A DNA stretch of 64,000 nt from Chryseobacterium shigense (lineage in GTDB: Bacteria; Bacteroidota; Bacteroidia; Flavobacteriales; Weeksellaceae). Numbering within the stretch: the stretch's first letter is position 1; every line of letters starts with the position of its first letter. The DNA lies in NCBI RefSeq assembly GCF_014207845.1, contig NZ_JACHLC010000001.1, forward strand, positions 2,046,001-2,110,000, given 5' to 3'. Positions 42,889 through 51,423 of the stretch are shown here, piece after piece. The position numbers and the translations under genes were made by a program. The notes below the pieces were generated by a model. That model was not told the DNA's origin and ran no database searches. It saw only the letters and a list, made by a program, of their open reading frames with translations.

Positions 42889-43377
42889 ATGAAAAAAACT
42901 ATCGCAATGGCTGCATTAGCTCTAGCTATATCTTTTGGAGCGGTTTCTTGTAAAAAGAAAGTTTCTGATGCTGATCTTCAGACTCAGGCTACAACTGTGG
43001 TAACTGCTAATCCCAATGCTTCTGTAGAAGTAAAAGAAGGGGTGGCTCACTTAAGCGGAACCTTCGCAGACCAGCAGTCTAAAGATGCCATGATTGCTAA
43101 ATTAAAAGCTATCACCGGAGTAAAAGAGGTAATGGATATGTCTACTATTGCTGCTCCTGTTGAGGTTGCACCGGTAGAAACGGCATCTGCTGTAGATCCT
43201 GCGGTTCAGAAAAAAGTTCAGGATGCTGTTAAAGATTTCCCTTCTGTAAAAGTAGAGGTTGTAAACGGACAGCTTACGCTTACAGGAAATGTTTCAGGCC
43301 TTCAGGCAAGAAAAATCAAAGAATCTGTAGATGCTTTGAAAATCGGAAAGTATAACAATAATCTAGTGGTAAAATAA
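42889..43377 (+). CDS. BON-domain lipoprotein
   Basis: This 162-residue lipoprotein has signal peptide MKKTIAMAALALAISFGAVSC with the lipidated Cys followed by KKK. Two BON domains follow. The first lies around NASVEVKEGVAHLSGTF and the second around PSVKVEVVNGQLTLTGNVSG. BON domains (as in OsmY) bind phospholipid and are linked to envelope stress. The frame is open from 42814, but the promoter and lipobox favour 42889. The next gene starts six bases later. Confidence 0.85.
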   Translation: MKKTIAMAALALAISFGAVSCKKKVSDADLQTQATTVVTANPNASVEVKEGVAHLSGTFADQQSKDAMIAKLKAITGVKEVMDMSTIAAPVEVAPVETASAVDPAVQKKVQDAVKDFPSVKVEVVNGQLTLTGNVSGLQARKIKESVDALKIGKYNNNLVVK

Positions 43378-43383
43378 TTTAAA

Positions 43384-43803
43384 ATGAGCACATTACAAGA
43401 TAAATATTCAAGTGTGGTTTCAGCAGCACAGTCTGCAGGAATTTCTAACCTTCAGGTTCAGGAGCAGGATGGTATTCTTTATGTTACAGGAAGCGCATCC
43501 AACACAGCAGCAAAAGATGCGGTATGGAATGCTTTGGGAGCTATTGATTCTACTTATTCCTCTTCAGACATCAACATTGATGTACAGGTAGCCGGGCTAA
43601 CTTCTGGTGCTGCTTTAACGGTAGCTACGGAAGATTCTAACCTTAACATCAGACAGGAGCCTTCTACTGAAGCTGCTGTAGTAGGAAAAGCTGCAAAAGG
43701 TTCATCTGTAACTTTAATTGAGCAGACTTCTGATGACTGGTGGAAAGTGAAGACTGATGACGGTCAGGAAGGATATGCTTATTCAAGATATTTAAGAGCA
43801 TAA
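43384..43803 (+). CDS. BON-like plus SH3b protein (139 aa)
   Basis: The N-terminal 70 residues resemble one BON unit (ISNLQVQEQDGILYVTGSASN), and the C-terminal 60 form a bacterial SH3 domain (NLNIRQEPSTEAAVVGKAAK, DDWWKVKTDDGQEGYAYSRY). SH3b domains usually bind cell-wall peptides outside the cytoplasm, yet no signal peptide is present, so localisation is puzzling. It is probably co-transcribed with the BON lipoprotein (six-base gap) and is followed by a strong terminator. Confidence 0.8.
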   Translation: MSTLQDKYSSVVSAAQSAGISNLQVQEQDGILYVTGSASNTAAKDAVWNALGAIDSTYSSSDINIDVQVAGLTSGAALTVATEDSNLNIRQEPSTEAAVVGKAAKGSSVTLIEQTSDDWWKVKTDDGQEGYAYSRYLRA

Positions 43804-43839
43804 TTTTTAAAATACTGAATTTTAAAAAAATAATACAGG

Positions 43840-43865
43840 CATCCCCGATTGGGGATGTTTTTTTT
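43840..43865 (+). terminator. Terminator after the BON gene pair
   Basis: CATCCCC (43840-43846) and GGGGATG (43851-43857) with a GATT loop, followed by eight Ts. Confidence 0.9.
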
Positions 43866-43891
43866 ATACTTTTACGCTTTAAAAACACTTA

Positions 43892-46600
43892 ATGAAGAAA
43901 ATCTTATGGCTGCTGTTACTGGCAGTCAATAGTATGATGTTACATGCGCAACACTTTTCAATCAATGGAAAGGTCTCTGATCCTGAGAAAAAACCTGTAC
44001 AGGATGCCACCATTTATCTTCTCAAAGAAAAAGATTCATCCATTATCAATTATACCTCTACGAATAAAGAAGGCAAATTTTCCCTGAAAACAGATGTTTT
44101 GAATGAGCCTTCGATTTTAAGGGTTCATCATGATAAATTCTCCGGTTATTCTCAGAAAATAGAAAAAATCAGCCAATCTCTTTCTTTGGGAGATATTGAA
44201 CTTCCTTCAAATAAGGTGCAAAATATTGAGGAAATAAAAATTACCGTATCGCCCGTAAAAATTAAGAAAGACACGATAGAATTTAATGCAGCAGCACTTA
44301 AAGTACGTCCGGACAGTAAAATTGAGGAGCTTCTGAAACAGATTCCCGGTGTAGAGATCGGCAATGACGGTAAGATTACCGTAAGCGGAAAAGAAGTAGA
44401 CCAGGTAATGATCAATGGCAAACCTTTTTTTGATAAAGACGGTAAAATTGCACTTAAGAACCTTCCTGCAGATATCATTAAAAACATCCAGTTTACCACC
44501 ACCAAAACAAAAGAGGAAGAGTTTACCGGAAAAGCACCAAAATCCAACAATACAACGATCAATTTTAATATTGATGAAAAAAAGAACAAAGGTCTTATTT
44601 CCAGGCTGAGTCTTGGCTACGGTTCCGATAAACGCTATGAAGGAAGTGCATTTATAAGTTATTTTAAGAAAGATACCAGAATAAATATTATTGCTTCATC
44701 CAACAATATCAATTCCCAGGGATTTTCCAATGATGATGTTTTTGACAGTATGGGCAGAGGGAGAAATTCTACAGGAGGCTCATCCGGTGGCGGTATTCAA
44801 AAATCTACTACTATAGGCATCAATTATAATGATAAACTTGCAAAAAATGCTGATCTGGATAATTTCAGCATAACACGCTCCAATTCTGGTTCGGAGACAG
44901 GATCGAAGGTTTCAAGAACAACCCTTCTTCCCGAATATGCACTTACCACCCATTCTGAAAGCAAGGGAGAAAATAACAGCGAGCAGTATAATTTTGATAC
45001 ATCTGCAAAGATCACGCTGGATTCTTTGACCACTATTTATCTTTCACCCAAATTCAACAATTCACGGAACTCAAGCATCAGCAATTCAAATTCATCTACT
45101 TCAAGGGATAATTCTTTATTGAATGAAAGCAGTTCCTATACAAGCTCTGAATCGGAAAGTAATTCATTCACTCCTAATATTTATTTCCTGAAACAGTTCA
45201 GAAAAAAAAGACGTTACCTGAACGCTACGATAAACACCACAATTTCTGAATCCACCACCTCAAACCTGAACAAATCCGGGACTGTTTTTTATGAGGGTAA
45301 TAGTCCATATGACAACCGAAATCAGCTGGCGGAAACCAAAAATCAAAACAATAATTATTATTTTGGTGTGGGTTATAGTGAACCTGTTTCAGATTCTGCA
45401 TCTGTAAGCCTGAATCTAACTTATAATTCAAAAATTTCCAGAGATTTCAGAGATGTGAATGATTTTAACGCTGTCTCAGGAATGTATTCCGATTACAATA
45501 TATTTTTATCCAATAGCATGAATCAGAAGTTTAATGAGATTAACCCTACGCTTTCTTTTGACATGGCTAAAAAGAAATTCAGCGTATGGGCATACATGAA
45601 TGTGAGTATTTCTGATATGAAAGTACATTCTATCTACAACGGGCAAGCCTACAGCCTGCAGAAAAATTTTACACTTCCGGGATATAATGTGAATTTCAAT
45701 TATGAGCTTGCTGAAAACAAAAAGATTGGACTCTCCAATTCTTCAAACTTCAGTATTCCCGGGGCGAATCAACTTATACCTTATGAAGATACCTCTAACC
45801 CGTTAAGCTCTCACACGGGAAATCCCGGTTTAAAGAATACCTGGATAAACAGCAGTTCTTTGTATTTCAGCAGCTATCACAGGATAAAGGAAATGAACTA
45901 CCGTTTGAATGTCGGTTTTACGTATCGGAATAATGATATTGTCAATTATTCCAGGTATGACGATTCAGGAAAGCAGCTTATCACTTATGATAATATAAGC
46001 GGTAACAAGAATGTAAATGCTACAGGAGATTTCAGTAAAAGTTTTAAATGGAAGGACAGCAAATTAACCATCAATCCCAGGTTTAGTATGCTGTATAACT
46101 ACAATAAAGGATTTATTAACGGACAGCTGTTCAGCAGCAGCTCGTACAGCATGAGCCCGGGCCTGAATATAACATATACCCTCAAAGATAGATTAAGTAT
46201 AAAACCTTCTTACAGGCTTTCCTACAATTCTTCAAAATATACCAACTACAGCATTGATAAAGCAAATACAACCAACCAAACTTTAAAGCTGGAGCTTACC
46301 AATTATATTTTCAACAGCAGGCTGGTTTTCGGAAATGATTTTGAATACAGTACCAATTCTAATATTGCACCCGGTTTCAAAAAAGATTTTTATTTCTGGA
46401 ATACAAGTTTAGGGTATTCATTCTTTGATAAACAGTTTACAGCAAAAGTGAAAGTTTATGATGTACTGAACCAAAACCAGAGCGTAAAGAGAACCATCTC
46501 CAATGCCTATATTGAAGACCGCGAGGATCTTATTCTCAGACGCTATATCATGTTCTCGCTAAGTATGAAACTGAACAAATTTGCAGGCAAAAAGATGTAA
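43892..46600 (+). CDS. TonB-receptor-like outer-membrane beta-barrel protein
   Basis: This is a 902-residue outer-membrane protein. After the signal peptide (MLHAQ) comes a carboxypeptidase-regulatory-like beta-sandwich (FSINGKVSDPEKKPVQDATI). A plug-like domain follows (RPDSKIEELLKQIPGVEI, VMINGKPFFDKDG), then a long beta-barrel of the OMP_b-brl_3 type to the C-terminus. It might import a ligand with TonB help, although no TonB box is apparent and no SusD partner is adjacent. Asn and Ser content in the barrel loops is very high, as in related Flavobacteriia proteins. Confidence 0.88.
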   Translation: MKKILWLLLLAVNSMMLHAQHFSINGKVSDPEKKPVQDATIYLLKEKDSSIINYTSTNKEGKFSLKTDVLNEPSILRVHHDKFSGYSQKIEKISQSLSLGDIELPSNKVQNIEEIKITVSPVKIKKDTIEFNAAALKVRPDSKIEELLKQIPGVEIGNDGKITVSGKEVDQVMINGKPFFDKDGKIALKNLPADIIKNIQFTTTKTKEEEFTGKAPKSNNTTINFNIDEKKNKGLISRLSLGYGSDKRYEGSAFISYFKKDTRINIIASSNNINSQGFSNDDVFDSMGRGRNSTGGSSGGGIQKSTTIGINYNDKLAKNADLDNFSITRSNSGSETGSKVSRTTLLPEYALTTHSESKGENNSEQYNFDTSAKITLDSLTTIYLSPKFNNSRNSSISNSNSSTSRDNSLLNESSSYTSSESESNSFTPNIYFLKQFRKKRRYLNATINTTISESTTSNLNKSGTVFYEGNSPYDNRNQLAETKNQNNNYYFGVGYSEPVSDSASVSLNLTYNSKISRDFRDVNDFNAVSGMYSDYNIFLSNSMNQKFNEINPTLSFDMAKKKFSVWAYMNVSISDMKVHSIYNGQAYSLQKNFTLPGYNVNFNYELAENKKIGLSNSSNFSIPGANQLIPYEDTSNPLSSHTGNPGLKNTWINSSSLYFSSYHRIKEMNYRLNVGFTYRNNDIVNYSRYDDSGKQLITYDNISGNKNVNATGDFSKSFKWKDSKLTINPRFSMLYNYNKGFINGQLFSSSSYSMSPGLNITYTLKDRLSIKPSYRLSYNSSKYTNYSIDKANTTNQTLKLELTNYIFNSRLVFGNDFEYSTNSNIAPGFKKDFYFWNTSLGYSFFDKQFTAKVKVYDVLNQNQSVKRTISNAYIEDREDLILRRYIMFSLSMKLNKFAGKKM

Positions 46601-46653
46601 AGAAAAACTTTACCTTTCGTTAGTTCTTAAATATTTTTATTGGAACACTAAAA

Positions 46654-46714
46654 GAATCTGCTTAATCTGTGAGCGTAAAAATAACCTCCGCAGATTAATA
46701 AGATTGAGCAGATG
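46654..46714. repeat. Composite intergenic repeat with inverted ends
   Basis: ATCTGCTTAATCTG near 46656 faces CCGCAGATTAATAAGATTG plus AGCAGATG (46688-46714). ATCTGCT pairs with AGCAGAT and TAATCTG with CAGATTA, forming an imperfect hairpin. Same layout as 17178-17275. It occupies most of the spacer between the barrel gene and the hydrolase gene. Confidence 0.6.
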
Positions 46715-46817
46715 CTTATGTTTTATTTTTTTATTTTCTCTCTATTTTGTCGTAAAGATTGATGGTATACTATGTACCGGAAGCTATTTATTTTTAAATT
46801 AGCTGTAAATTTTATTT

Positions 46818-48677
46818 ATGAAGATCCATATTTCAATTTTATTTATTTTCTTTTTTATCCTTGGAAGTGCCCAAAATGCAGATCAGAAGGATACTTTTGT
46901 AAAAGACAACTTCATCAAAAAGGAAGTCTATATTCCAATGCGTGACGGAGTAAAGCTTTTCACCGCAATCTATATCCCGAAAGATATTTCCGGTAAAAAC
47001 AAATATCCTTTTCTGATGCAGAGAACCTGCTACAGTATTGCTCCTTATGGTGAAAATGAATACAGAGCCAAGCTGGGACCTAACCAGTACCTGATGAAAG
47101 ACAAATATATTTTCGTGTTTCAGGATGTACGCGGAAGGTATATGAGTGAAGGAACATTCACCAATATGACCCCACAGGTAGACCGCAAGACCAAAAAAGA
47201 TGTGGACGAAAGCACAGATACTTATGACACCATAGATTGGCTTTTGAAAAACGTTAAAGACAATAATGGCAAGGCAGGTCAGTACGGAACTTCATATCCT
47301 GGATTTTATACTGCGGCAGGAATACTGGCACAGCATCCGGCTTTAGTTGCCTCTTCTCCTCAGGCTCCTATATCTGATTTCTGGAATGATGATTTTCTTC
47401 ACAACGGTAGGTTTATGCTGGGGTATTTCAGAACCTTCCCTGTTTTCGGGGTTCAGAAGACAAGGCCTGAAAACAAAGCCTGGTACATGGATTCTTTTGT
47501 AAAGCAGACTTCTGAAGACGGCCTTAAATTCTACAGAGATATGGGAACTTTGAAGGACGGCTATGAAAAATATTACAAAAATAATTTCTTCATGACGGAG
47601 ATTATGAATCATCCAAATTATGATGAATTCTGGCAGAAAAGAAGCCTTCTTCCTCATCTGAAGAATGTAAACCACGCGGTAATGACCGTTGGCGGCTGGT
47701 TTGATGCTGAAGATCTTTCAGGACCGCTTAATATTTATAAGACTATAGAAAAAACAAGTCCAAAGGCAAAAAATACAATTGTAATGGGACCTTTTTCACA
47801 CGGAGCATGGGCACAGGAACAGGGGAAACATTTTCATAACCAAATCTATTTCGGGGATAGCATTGCAACCTATTACCAGAAAAATATTGAAACCAAATTC
47901 TTCAACCATTATTTAAAAGGAAACACAAAAGAAGATGCCGGACTTCCGGAGGCTTTAATGTATGATACGGGAGCTAAAGAATGGAGAGAGTTTGCTTCTT
48001 ATCCTCCGAAGAATGCTCAGAAAATCAATTTCTATTTAGCAGATGGAACATTGAAAAATTCTTCAGGGCAAGGTTTTTCAGAATATTACAGCGATCCGGA
48101 CAATCCTGTTTTAAGTTCGGATAATCTGAAGGACTTTAATGGGTTTACTCCTAAAAACTATATGTCGGAAGATCAAAGGTTTGCAGTAGGGAGGCCAGAT
48201 GTTCTGACTTTTACAACAGACGTTCTAACAGAAGATATCACATTTGCCGGTGAGATCATGGCTAAACTTAATATTGCTTCCACTTCTACAGATGCAGATT
48301 TTGCGGTAAAACTGATCGATGTTTATCCTGAAGATTTTAAACCAGTGGAAAAGAAAGACGGTGTAATCTATCCTAACTATCATCAAATGGTAAGAAGTGA
48401 AATTATGCCTGCCAGATTCAGAAATACCCGCGAAAAAGGAGAAGCTTTGGTACCTGACCAAAAAACAGCCCTGAATTTCAGGCTTCAGGATGTAATGCAT
48501 ACTTTCAAAAAAGGTCATAAAATCCAGATTCAGATCAGCAGCACATGGTGGCCGCTATTTGCAATAAACCCTCAGAAGTTTATGGAAAATCCAAATTTTG
48601 CGACGAAAGAAGAGTATACGAAAGCTTTTATTAAAGTATATAATGACAGTTCTATTGAAGCAGAGATATTGAAATAG
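46818..48677 (+). CDS. CocE/NonD family hydrolase (peptidase S15-like)
   Basis: This is an exported alpha/beta hydrolase of 619 residues. The signal peptide ends at LGSAQ. The X-Pro dipeptidyl-peptidase (S15) fold begins YIPMRDGVKLFTAIYIP. The nucleophile Ser lies in GQYGTSYPGF, the Asp in VGGWFDAEDLSGPL and the His in MGPFSHGAWA. The C-terminal jelly-roll domain follows from about residue 400. Relatives hydrolyse alpha-amino-acid esters, acyl-cephalosporins or cocaine. Here the natural substrate is probably a peptide or amino-acid ester in the periplasm. Confidence 0.9.
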   Translation: MKIHISILFIFFFILGSAQNADQKDTFVKDNFIKKEVYIPMRDGVKLFTAIYIPKDISGKNKYPFLMQRTCYSIAPYGENEYRAKLGPNQYLMKDKYIFVFQDVRGRYMSEGTFTNMTPQVDRKTKKDVDESTDTYDTIDWLLKNVKDNNGKAGQYGTSYPGFYTAAGILAQHPALVASSPQAPISDFWNDDFLHNGRFMLGYFRTFPVFGVQKTRPENKAWYMDSFVKQTSEDGLKFYRDMGTLKDGYEKYYKNNFFMTEIMNHPNYDEFWQKRSLLPHLKNVNHAVMTVGGWFDAEDLSGPLNIYKTIEKTSPKAKNTIVMGPFSHGAWAQEQGKHFHNQIYFGDSIATYYQKNIETKFFNHYLKGNTKEDAGLPEALMYDTGAKEWREFASYPPKNAQKINFYLADGTLKNSSGQGFSEYYSDPDNPVLSSDNLKDFNGFTPKNYMSEDQRFAVGRPDVLTFTTDVLTEDITFAGEIMAKLNIASTSTDADFAVKLIDVYPEDFKPVEKKDGVIYPNYHQMVRSEIMPARFRNTREKGEALVPDQKTALNFRLQDVMHTFKKGHKIQIQISSTWWPLFAINPQKFMENPNFATKEEYTKAFIKVYNDSSIEAEILK

Positions 48678-48726
48678 AAATTTAGGTGGTGACTTCTGCA
48701 ACTTAGTCATCGTAAAGTATATATTT

Positions 48727-48767
48727 AAAACTCCGGCCGCTGAGGTTCCCTCAGCGGCCGGAGTTTT
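48727..48767. terminator. GC-rich triloop hairpin terminator, class 1
   Basis: A perfect 19-bp stem (48727-48745 with 48749-48767, core CTCCGGCCGCTGAGG) has a TTC triloop, A/T ends and a T-tract. It sits after the CocE-type gene. Confidence 0.85.
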
Positions 48768-48774
48768 TAGTTGC

Positions 48775-48801
48775 AGGTGGCTTCGAGAGCCTCAGCCACC
48801 T
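48775..48801 (-). terminator. Hairpin after alkB
   Basis: AGGTGGCT (48775-48782) and AGCCACCT (48794-48801) form an 8-bp stem with an 11-nt loop five bases past the alkB stop on the minus strand. Confidence 0.6.
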
Positions 48802-48805
48802 TATT

Positions 48806-49417
48806 TTATTCTTCAATTGTTCTGAAAGTAAGATTTACACGTGGTGCATTTACTTTAGTTGTAGGTGGAAGCCTGTGGAGCCAGTTTTCCTGGGTTGTTC
48901 CTTTCATGATCAGTAAACTTCCGTTTTCAAGGAATATCTCCACTTTCTCTTTGGTTGTTTTATGTTTAAATAAAAATTTTCTTTCAGCACCGAAAGTCAG
49001 TGAAGCAATAGCACCGTGTTTTTTAAGATCGGTTTCGCCATCGCTGTGATAAGCCATTCCTTCACTTCCGTCATGATATAAATTGAGAAGGCATGAATTG
49101 TACGTTTCTCCTGAAACTTCCTCACATTTTTGCTTGAGTTCCAGCAGTTCCGGAGTCCAGAATTTTGCCAGTTTTGTCCGTTTTGAATAAGTATATTCAA
49201 AGGCTTTTTCCCCGAACCATGCTACTTTTCTTTTTGTTAAAATTAATTTTCCGAAGATCATTGCCTCATCATTTTCCCACGGAATCTGATGGAACAGGTA
49301 ATCATAAAAATGCCGGGACTTCTCCCTGTTAAAAACCTTTCCGTAATAATGGACTGTACCGTCATGCGGAAGGACATTCAAAGGGTATTCTGATATTTCT
49401 TCAAACAGGCTGTTCAT
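48806..49417 (-). CDS. alkB: Alpha-ketoglutarate-dependent DNA dioxygenase AlkB
   Basis: This enzyme repairs N1-methyladenine and N3-methylcytosine in DNA by oxidative demethylation. The 203-residue protein has the iron-binding HxD in MAYHSDGETD, the distal His in NWLHRLPPT and the 2-oxoglutarate Arg in RVNLTFRTIEE. The frame extends to 49600 inside the ada-like gene, but the ATG at 49415-49417 gives the family size. A full -7 box (TAAATTTG) lies six bases before it, so it may be expressed separately as well as from the ada-like gene 59 bases upstream. Confidence 0.93.
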   Translation of the reverse strand: MNSLFEEISEYPLNVLPHDGTVHYYGKVFNREKSRHFYDYLFHQIPWENDEAMIFGKLILTKRKVAWFGEKAFEYTYSKRTKLAKFWTPELLELKQKCEEVSGETYNSCLLNLYHDGSEGMAYHSDGETDLKKHGAIASLTFGAERKFLFKHKTTKEKVEIFLENGSLLIMKGTTQENWLHRLPPTTKVNAPRVNLTFRTIEE

Positions 49418-49422
49418 AATTC

Positions 49423-49430
49423 CAAATTTA
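49423..49430 (-). promoter_or_regulatory. Putative -7 box just before alkB
   Basis: The minus strand reads TAAATTTG, ending six bases before the ATG. A transcript from here would start at or very near the start codon. Confidence 0.4.
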
Positions 49431-49476
49431 TAAAAAGTATAAGGTAAAATGCATTTATGACCTTTATGATAAAATT

Positions 49477-50337
49477 TTAAGGCAAAACAGAATTTCCGGA
49501 ATAGATCTGTGAACTCTCCCAGCCCACGATCATCTGTTTTCTGCCGCTTCCCCATCTGTAACCTCCAATATTGCCCGTAGACTGGATCACACGGTGACAT
49601 GGAATAAGAAATGCTACCGGATTACTGCCAATTGCTGTTCCGACTGCCCTGGATGCACCAGGATTTCCTATTTTTTCGGCAAGGTTTCCATAAGTGGAAA
49701 GTTTTCCCATTGGTATGGTAAGCAGACTTTCCCAGACTTTAAGCTGAAAATCTGTTCCTTTCAGGTGTAGTTTGATGGTATTGAGCTTCGTCCAGTCCTG
49801 ACTGAATATGGACAGTGCGTTTTTCTGCAGCGTATCCTGCCTTTCAAAAAAAGAAGCATTAGGAAACTTTTGTTTCAGGTTTCCCAATGCTGTTTCTTTA
49901 TCGTCTTCAAAAGCCATATAGCAGATCCCTTTTTCTGTAGACGCTGCCATTACATATCCAAAAGGACTTTTGGAAAAACTGTAATTAATGTTCAGGCTTT
50001 TTCCACCGTTTTTATATTCCGCCGGAGACATTCCTTCTATTTTCACAAAAAGGTCATGAAGCCTGCTTGTACTGGAAAGTCCTGTTTCATAGGCGGTATC
50101 AAATAAACTCGCTTTTTCTTCCTTCAATAAATTTTTGGCATGTTCAAGACTGATGAACTGCAAAAACTTTTTCGGACTTGTTCCTGCCCAATCCGTAAAT
50201 ATTTTCTGAAAATGAGCCGGACTTAAGTGAATATTCTCTGCCACTTCCTCCAAACCTGGCTGAAGCCTGAAATTGCTCTGGATATATTCTATCGCTTTGG
50301 CAATTCTGTTATAATCTATCTGATTTTGTGCGGACAT
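49477..50337 (-). CDS. Ada-like AraC/O6-methylguanine-DNA methyltransferase fusion
   Basis: This is a 286-residue fusion. Residues 1-110 are an AraC-type DNA-binding domain (GLEEVAENIHLSPAHFQKIF, SLFDTAYETGLSSTSRLH). Residues 115-286 are a suicide alkyltransferase with the acceptor Cys in FLIPCHRVI and the helix motif GASRAVGTAIGSNP. The N-terminal zinc/Cys38 domain by which E. coli Ada senses methylphosphotriesters is missing. It would repair O6-methylguanine and may still regulate genes, with alkB directly downstream. How it senses damage is unclear. Confidence 0.9.
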   Translation of the reverse strand: MSAQNQIDYNRIAKAIEYIQSNFRLQPGLEEVAENIHLSPAHFQKIFTDWAGTSPKKFLQFISLEHAKNLLKEEKASLFDTAYETGLSSTSRLHDLFVKIEGMSPAEYKNGGKSLNINYSFSKSPFGYVMAASTEKGICYMAFEDDKETALGNLKQKFPNASFFERQDTLQKNALSIFSQDWTKLNTIKLHLKGTDFQLKVWESLLTIPMGKLSTYGNLAEKIGNPGASRAVGTAIGSNPVAFLIPCHRVIQSTGNIGGYRWGSGRKQMIVGWESSQIYSGNSVLP

Positions 50338-50405
50338 ACTATTTCTTTTTTACCTCACAAATTTCCAAAGAATATACGGCAGAAAAAATCCGATTCTTGC
50401 GGAAT

Positions 50406-51263
50406 TTAGTTGTTGTTATAGATATGGTTGTAAGCAAGCATTTTGTAATATAGCTTCGCTGCCAGGAAAGCTGTGGGCTTAGCCATCGGAGAATCCATTA
50501 ATTCTACAATATCAAATGCCACTACGTTACATTTTTCAAATACTTTTCTTAATAATTCCAGAGTTGGGTACCACTGAAGTCCGCCCGGTTCCGGAGTTCC
50601 TGTAGATGGGGCAATTGACGGGTCAAAGGCATCCAGGTCGATCGTAATATAAACGTTTCCTGAAACTTTCTCCAAAACATCATTGATCCAGTTATCATTA
50701 TTAGCAATCTCGTGGGCAAAAAACACTCTTCCTTCCGACAGGTATTCAGCTTCTTCAGCATCCATGGAACGGATTCCCACCTGAACCAGGTTATGCTTCT
50801 GATTGGCTTCAAAAACCGCACATGCGTGGTTGGAAGTAGATCCGTGGAATTCAGGACGAAGGTCTGTATGGGCATCCAATTGAAGAACCGTAAGATTTTC
50901 AAATTTTTCTCCTACTGCACGGATAGAGCCTATAGAAACAGAATGCTCACCGCCGAAAAGGGTAAATACTTTTCCTTCGTTGTTCAAAAGCTCTTTGGTT
51001 TTCTGGTAAACTGCTTCTGTCATTGCTTCCGGAGTGGAATTTTCAGAAATTTCTCCTGCCAGATATACTCCGTCAAGATAAGGTTCAGTTCCTGTTTCAA
51101 TATCATAAAGCTCCATATTTTCAGAAGCATTTAAAAATAATTCAGGACCTTTGTCGGCTCCTTTTCCCCATGTTGAAGTTCCATCGTAAGGAACTGTTAC
51201 CAGCATTACTTTAGAATTTTCTAAGGTTGCATTTTCTTCAGGAATTCCTGCGTATGTTCTCAT
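50406..51263 (-). CDS. speB: Agmatinase (SpeB-like ureohydrolase)
   Basis: This enzyme splits agmatine to putrescine and urea. The 285-residue protein carries the binuclear manganese motifs GGEHSVSIGSI, LQLDAHTDLRPEF and ITIDLDAFDPSIAPSTGTPEPGG. The last, with its following GGLQW, favours agmatinase over arginase. SpeA, the preceding pathway step, is encoded about 0.9 kb away in the same direction beyond a HAD gene on the other strand. The ada-like gene follows 68 bases downstream. Confidence 0.9.
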   Translation of the reverse strand: MRTYAGIPEENATLENSKVMLVTVPYDGTSTWGKGADKGPELFLNASENMELYDIETGTEPYLDGVYLAGEISENSTPEAMTEAVYQKTKELLNNEGKVFTLFGGEHSVSIGSIRAVGEKFENLTVLQLDAHTDLRPEFHGSTSNHACAVFEANQKHNLVQVGIRSMDAEEAEYLSEGRVFFAHEIANNDNWINDVLEKVSGNVYITIDLDAFDPSIAPSTGTPEPGGLQWYPTLELLRKVFEKCNVVAFDIVELMDSPMAKPTAFLAAKLYYKMLAYNHIYNNN

Positions 51264-51309
51264 GTTTTATTTAAAAATTTAAATGATGTAAAGATTGAAC
51301 TATTTACCG

Positions 51310-51317
51310 CAAAGATA
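51310..51317 (-). promoter_or_regulatory. Putative -7 box for speB
   Basis: The minus strand reads TATCTTTG, 46 bases before the start codon. It lies in the divergent spacer shared with the HAD gene. Confidence 0.4.
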
Positions 51318-51402
51318 CAAAATAGTAGTTGAGTTATTAATCGAGTTTTTGCGTTCCGAATGTTTAAATTTTTGAATCTTTTAATGTTTAAATTTTAAAA
51401 GC

Positions 51403-51410
51403 TATTTTTG
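51403..51410 (+). promoter_or_regulatory. Putative -7 box for the HAD gene
   Basis: TATTTTTG, 13 bases before the ATG at 51424, implies a very short leader. Confidence 0.4.
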
Positions 51411-51423
51411 CAAAAAACAAAAT

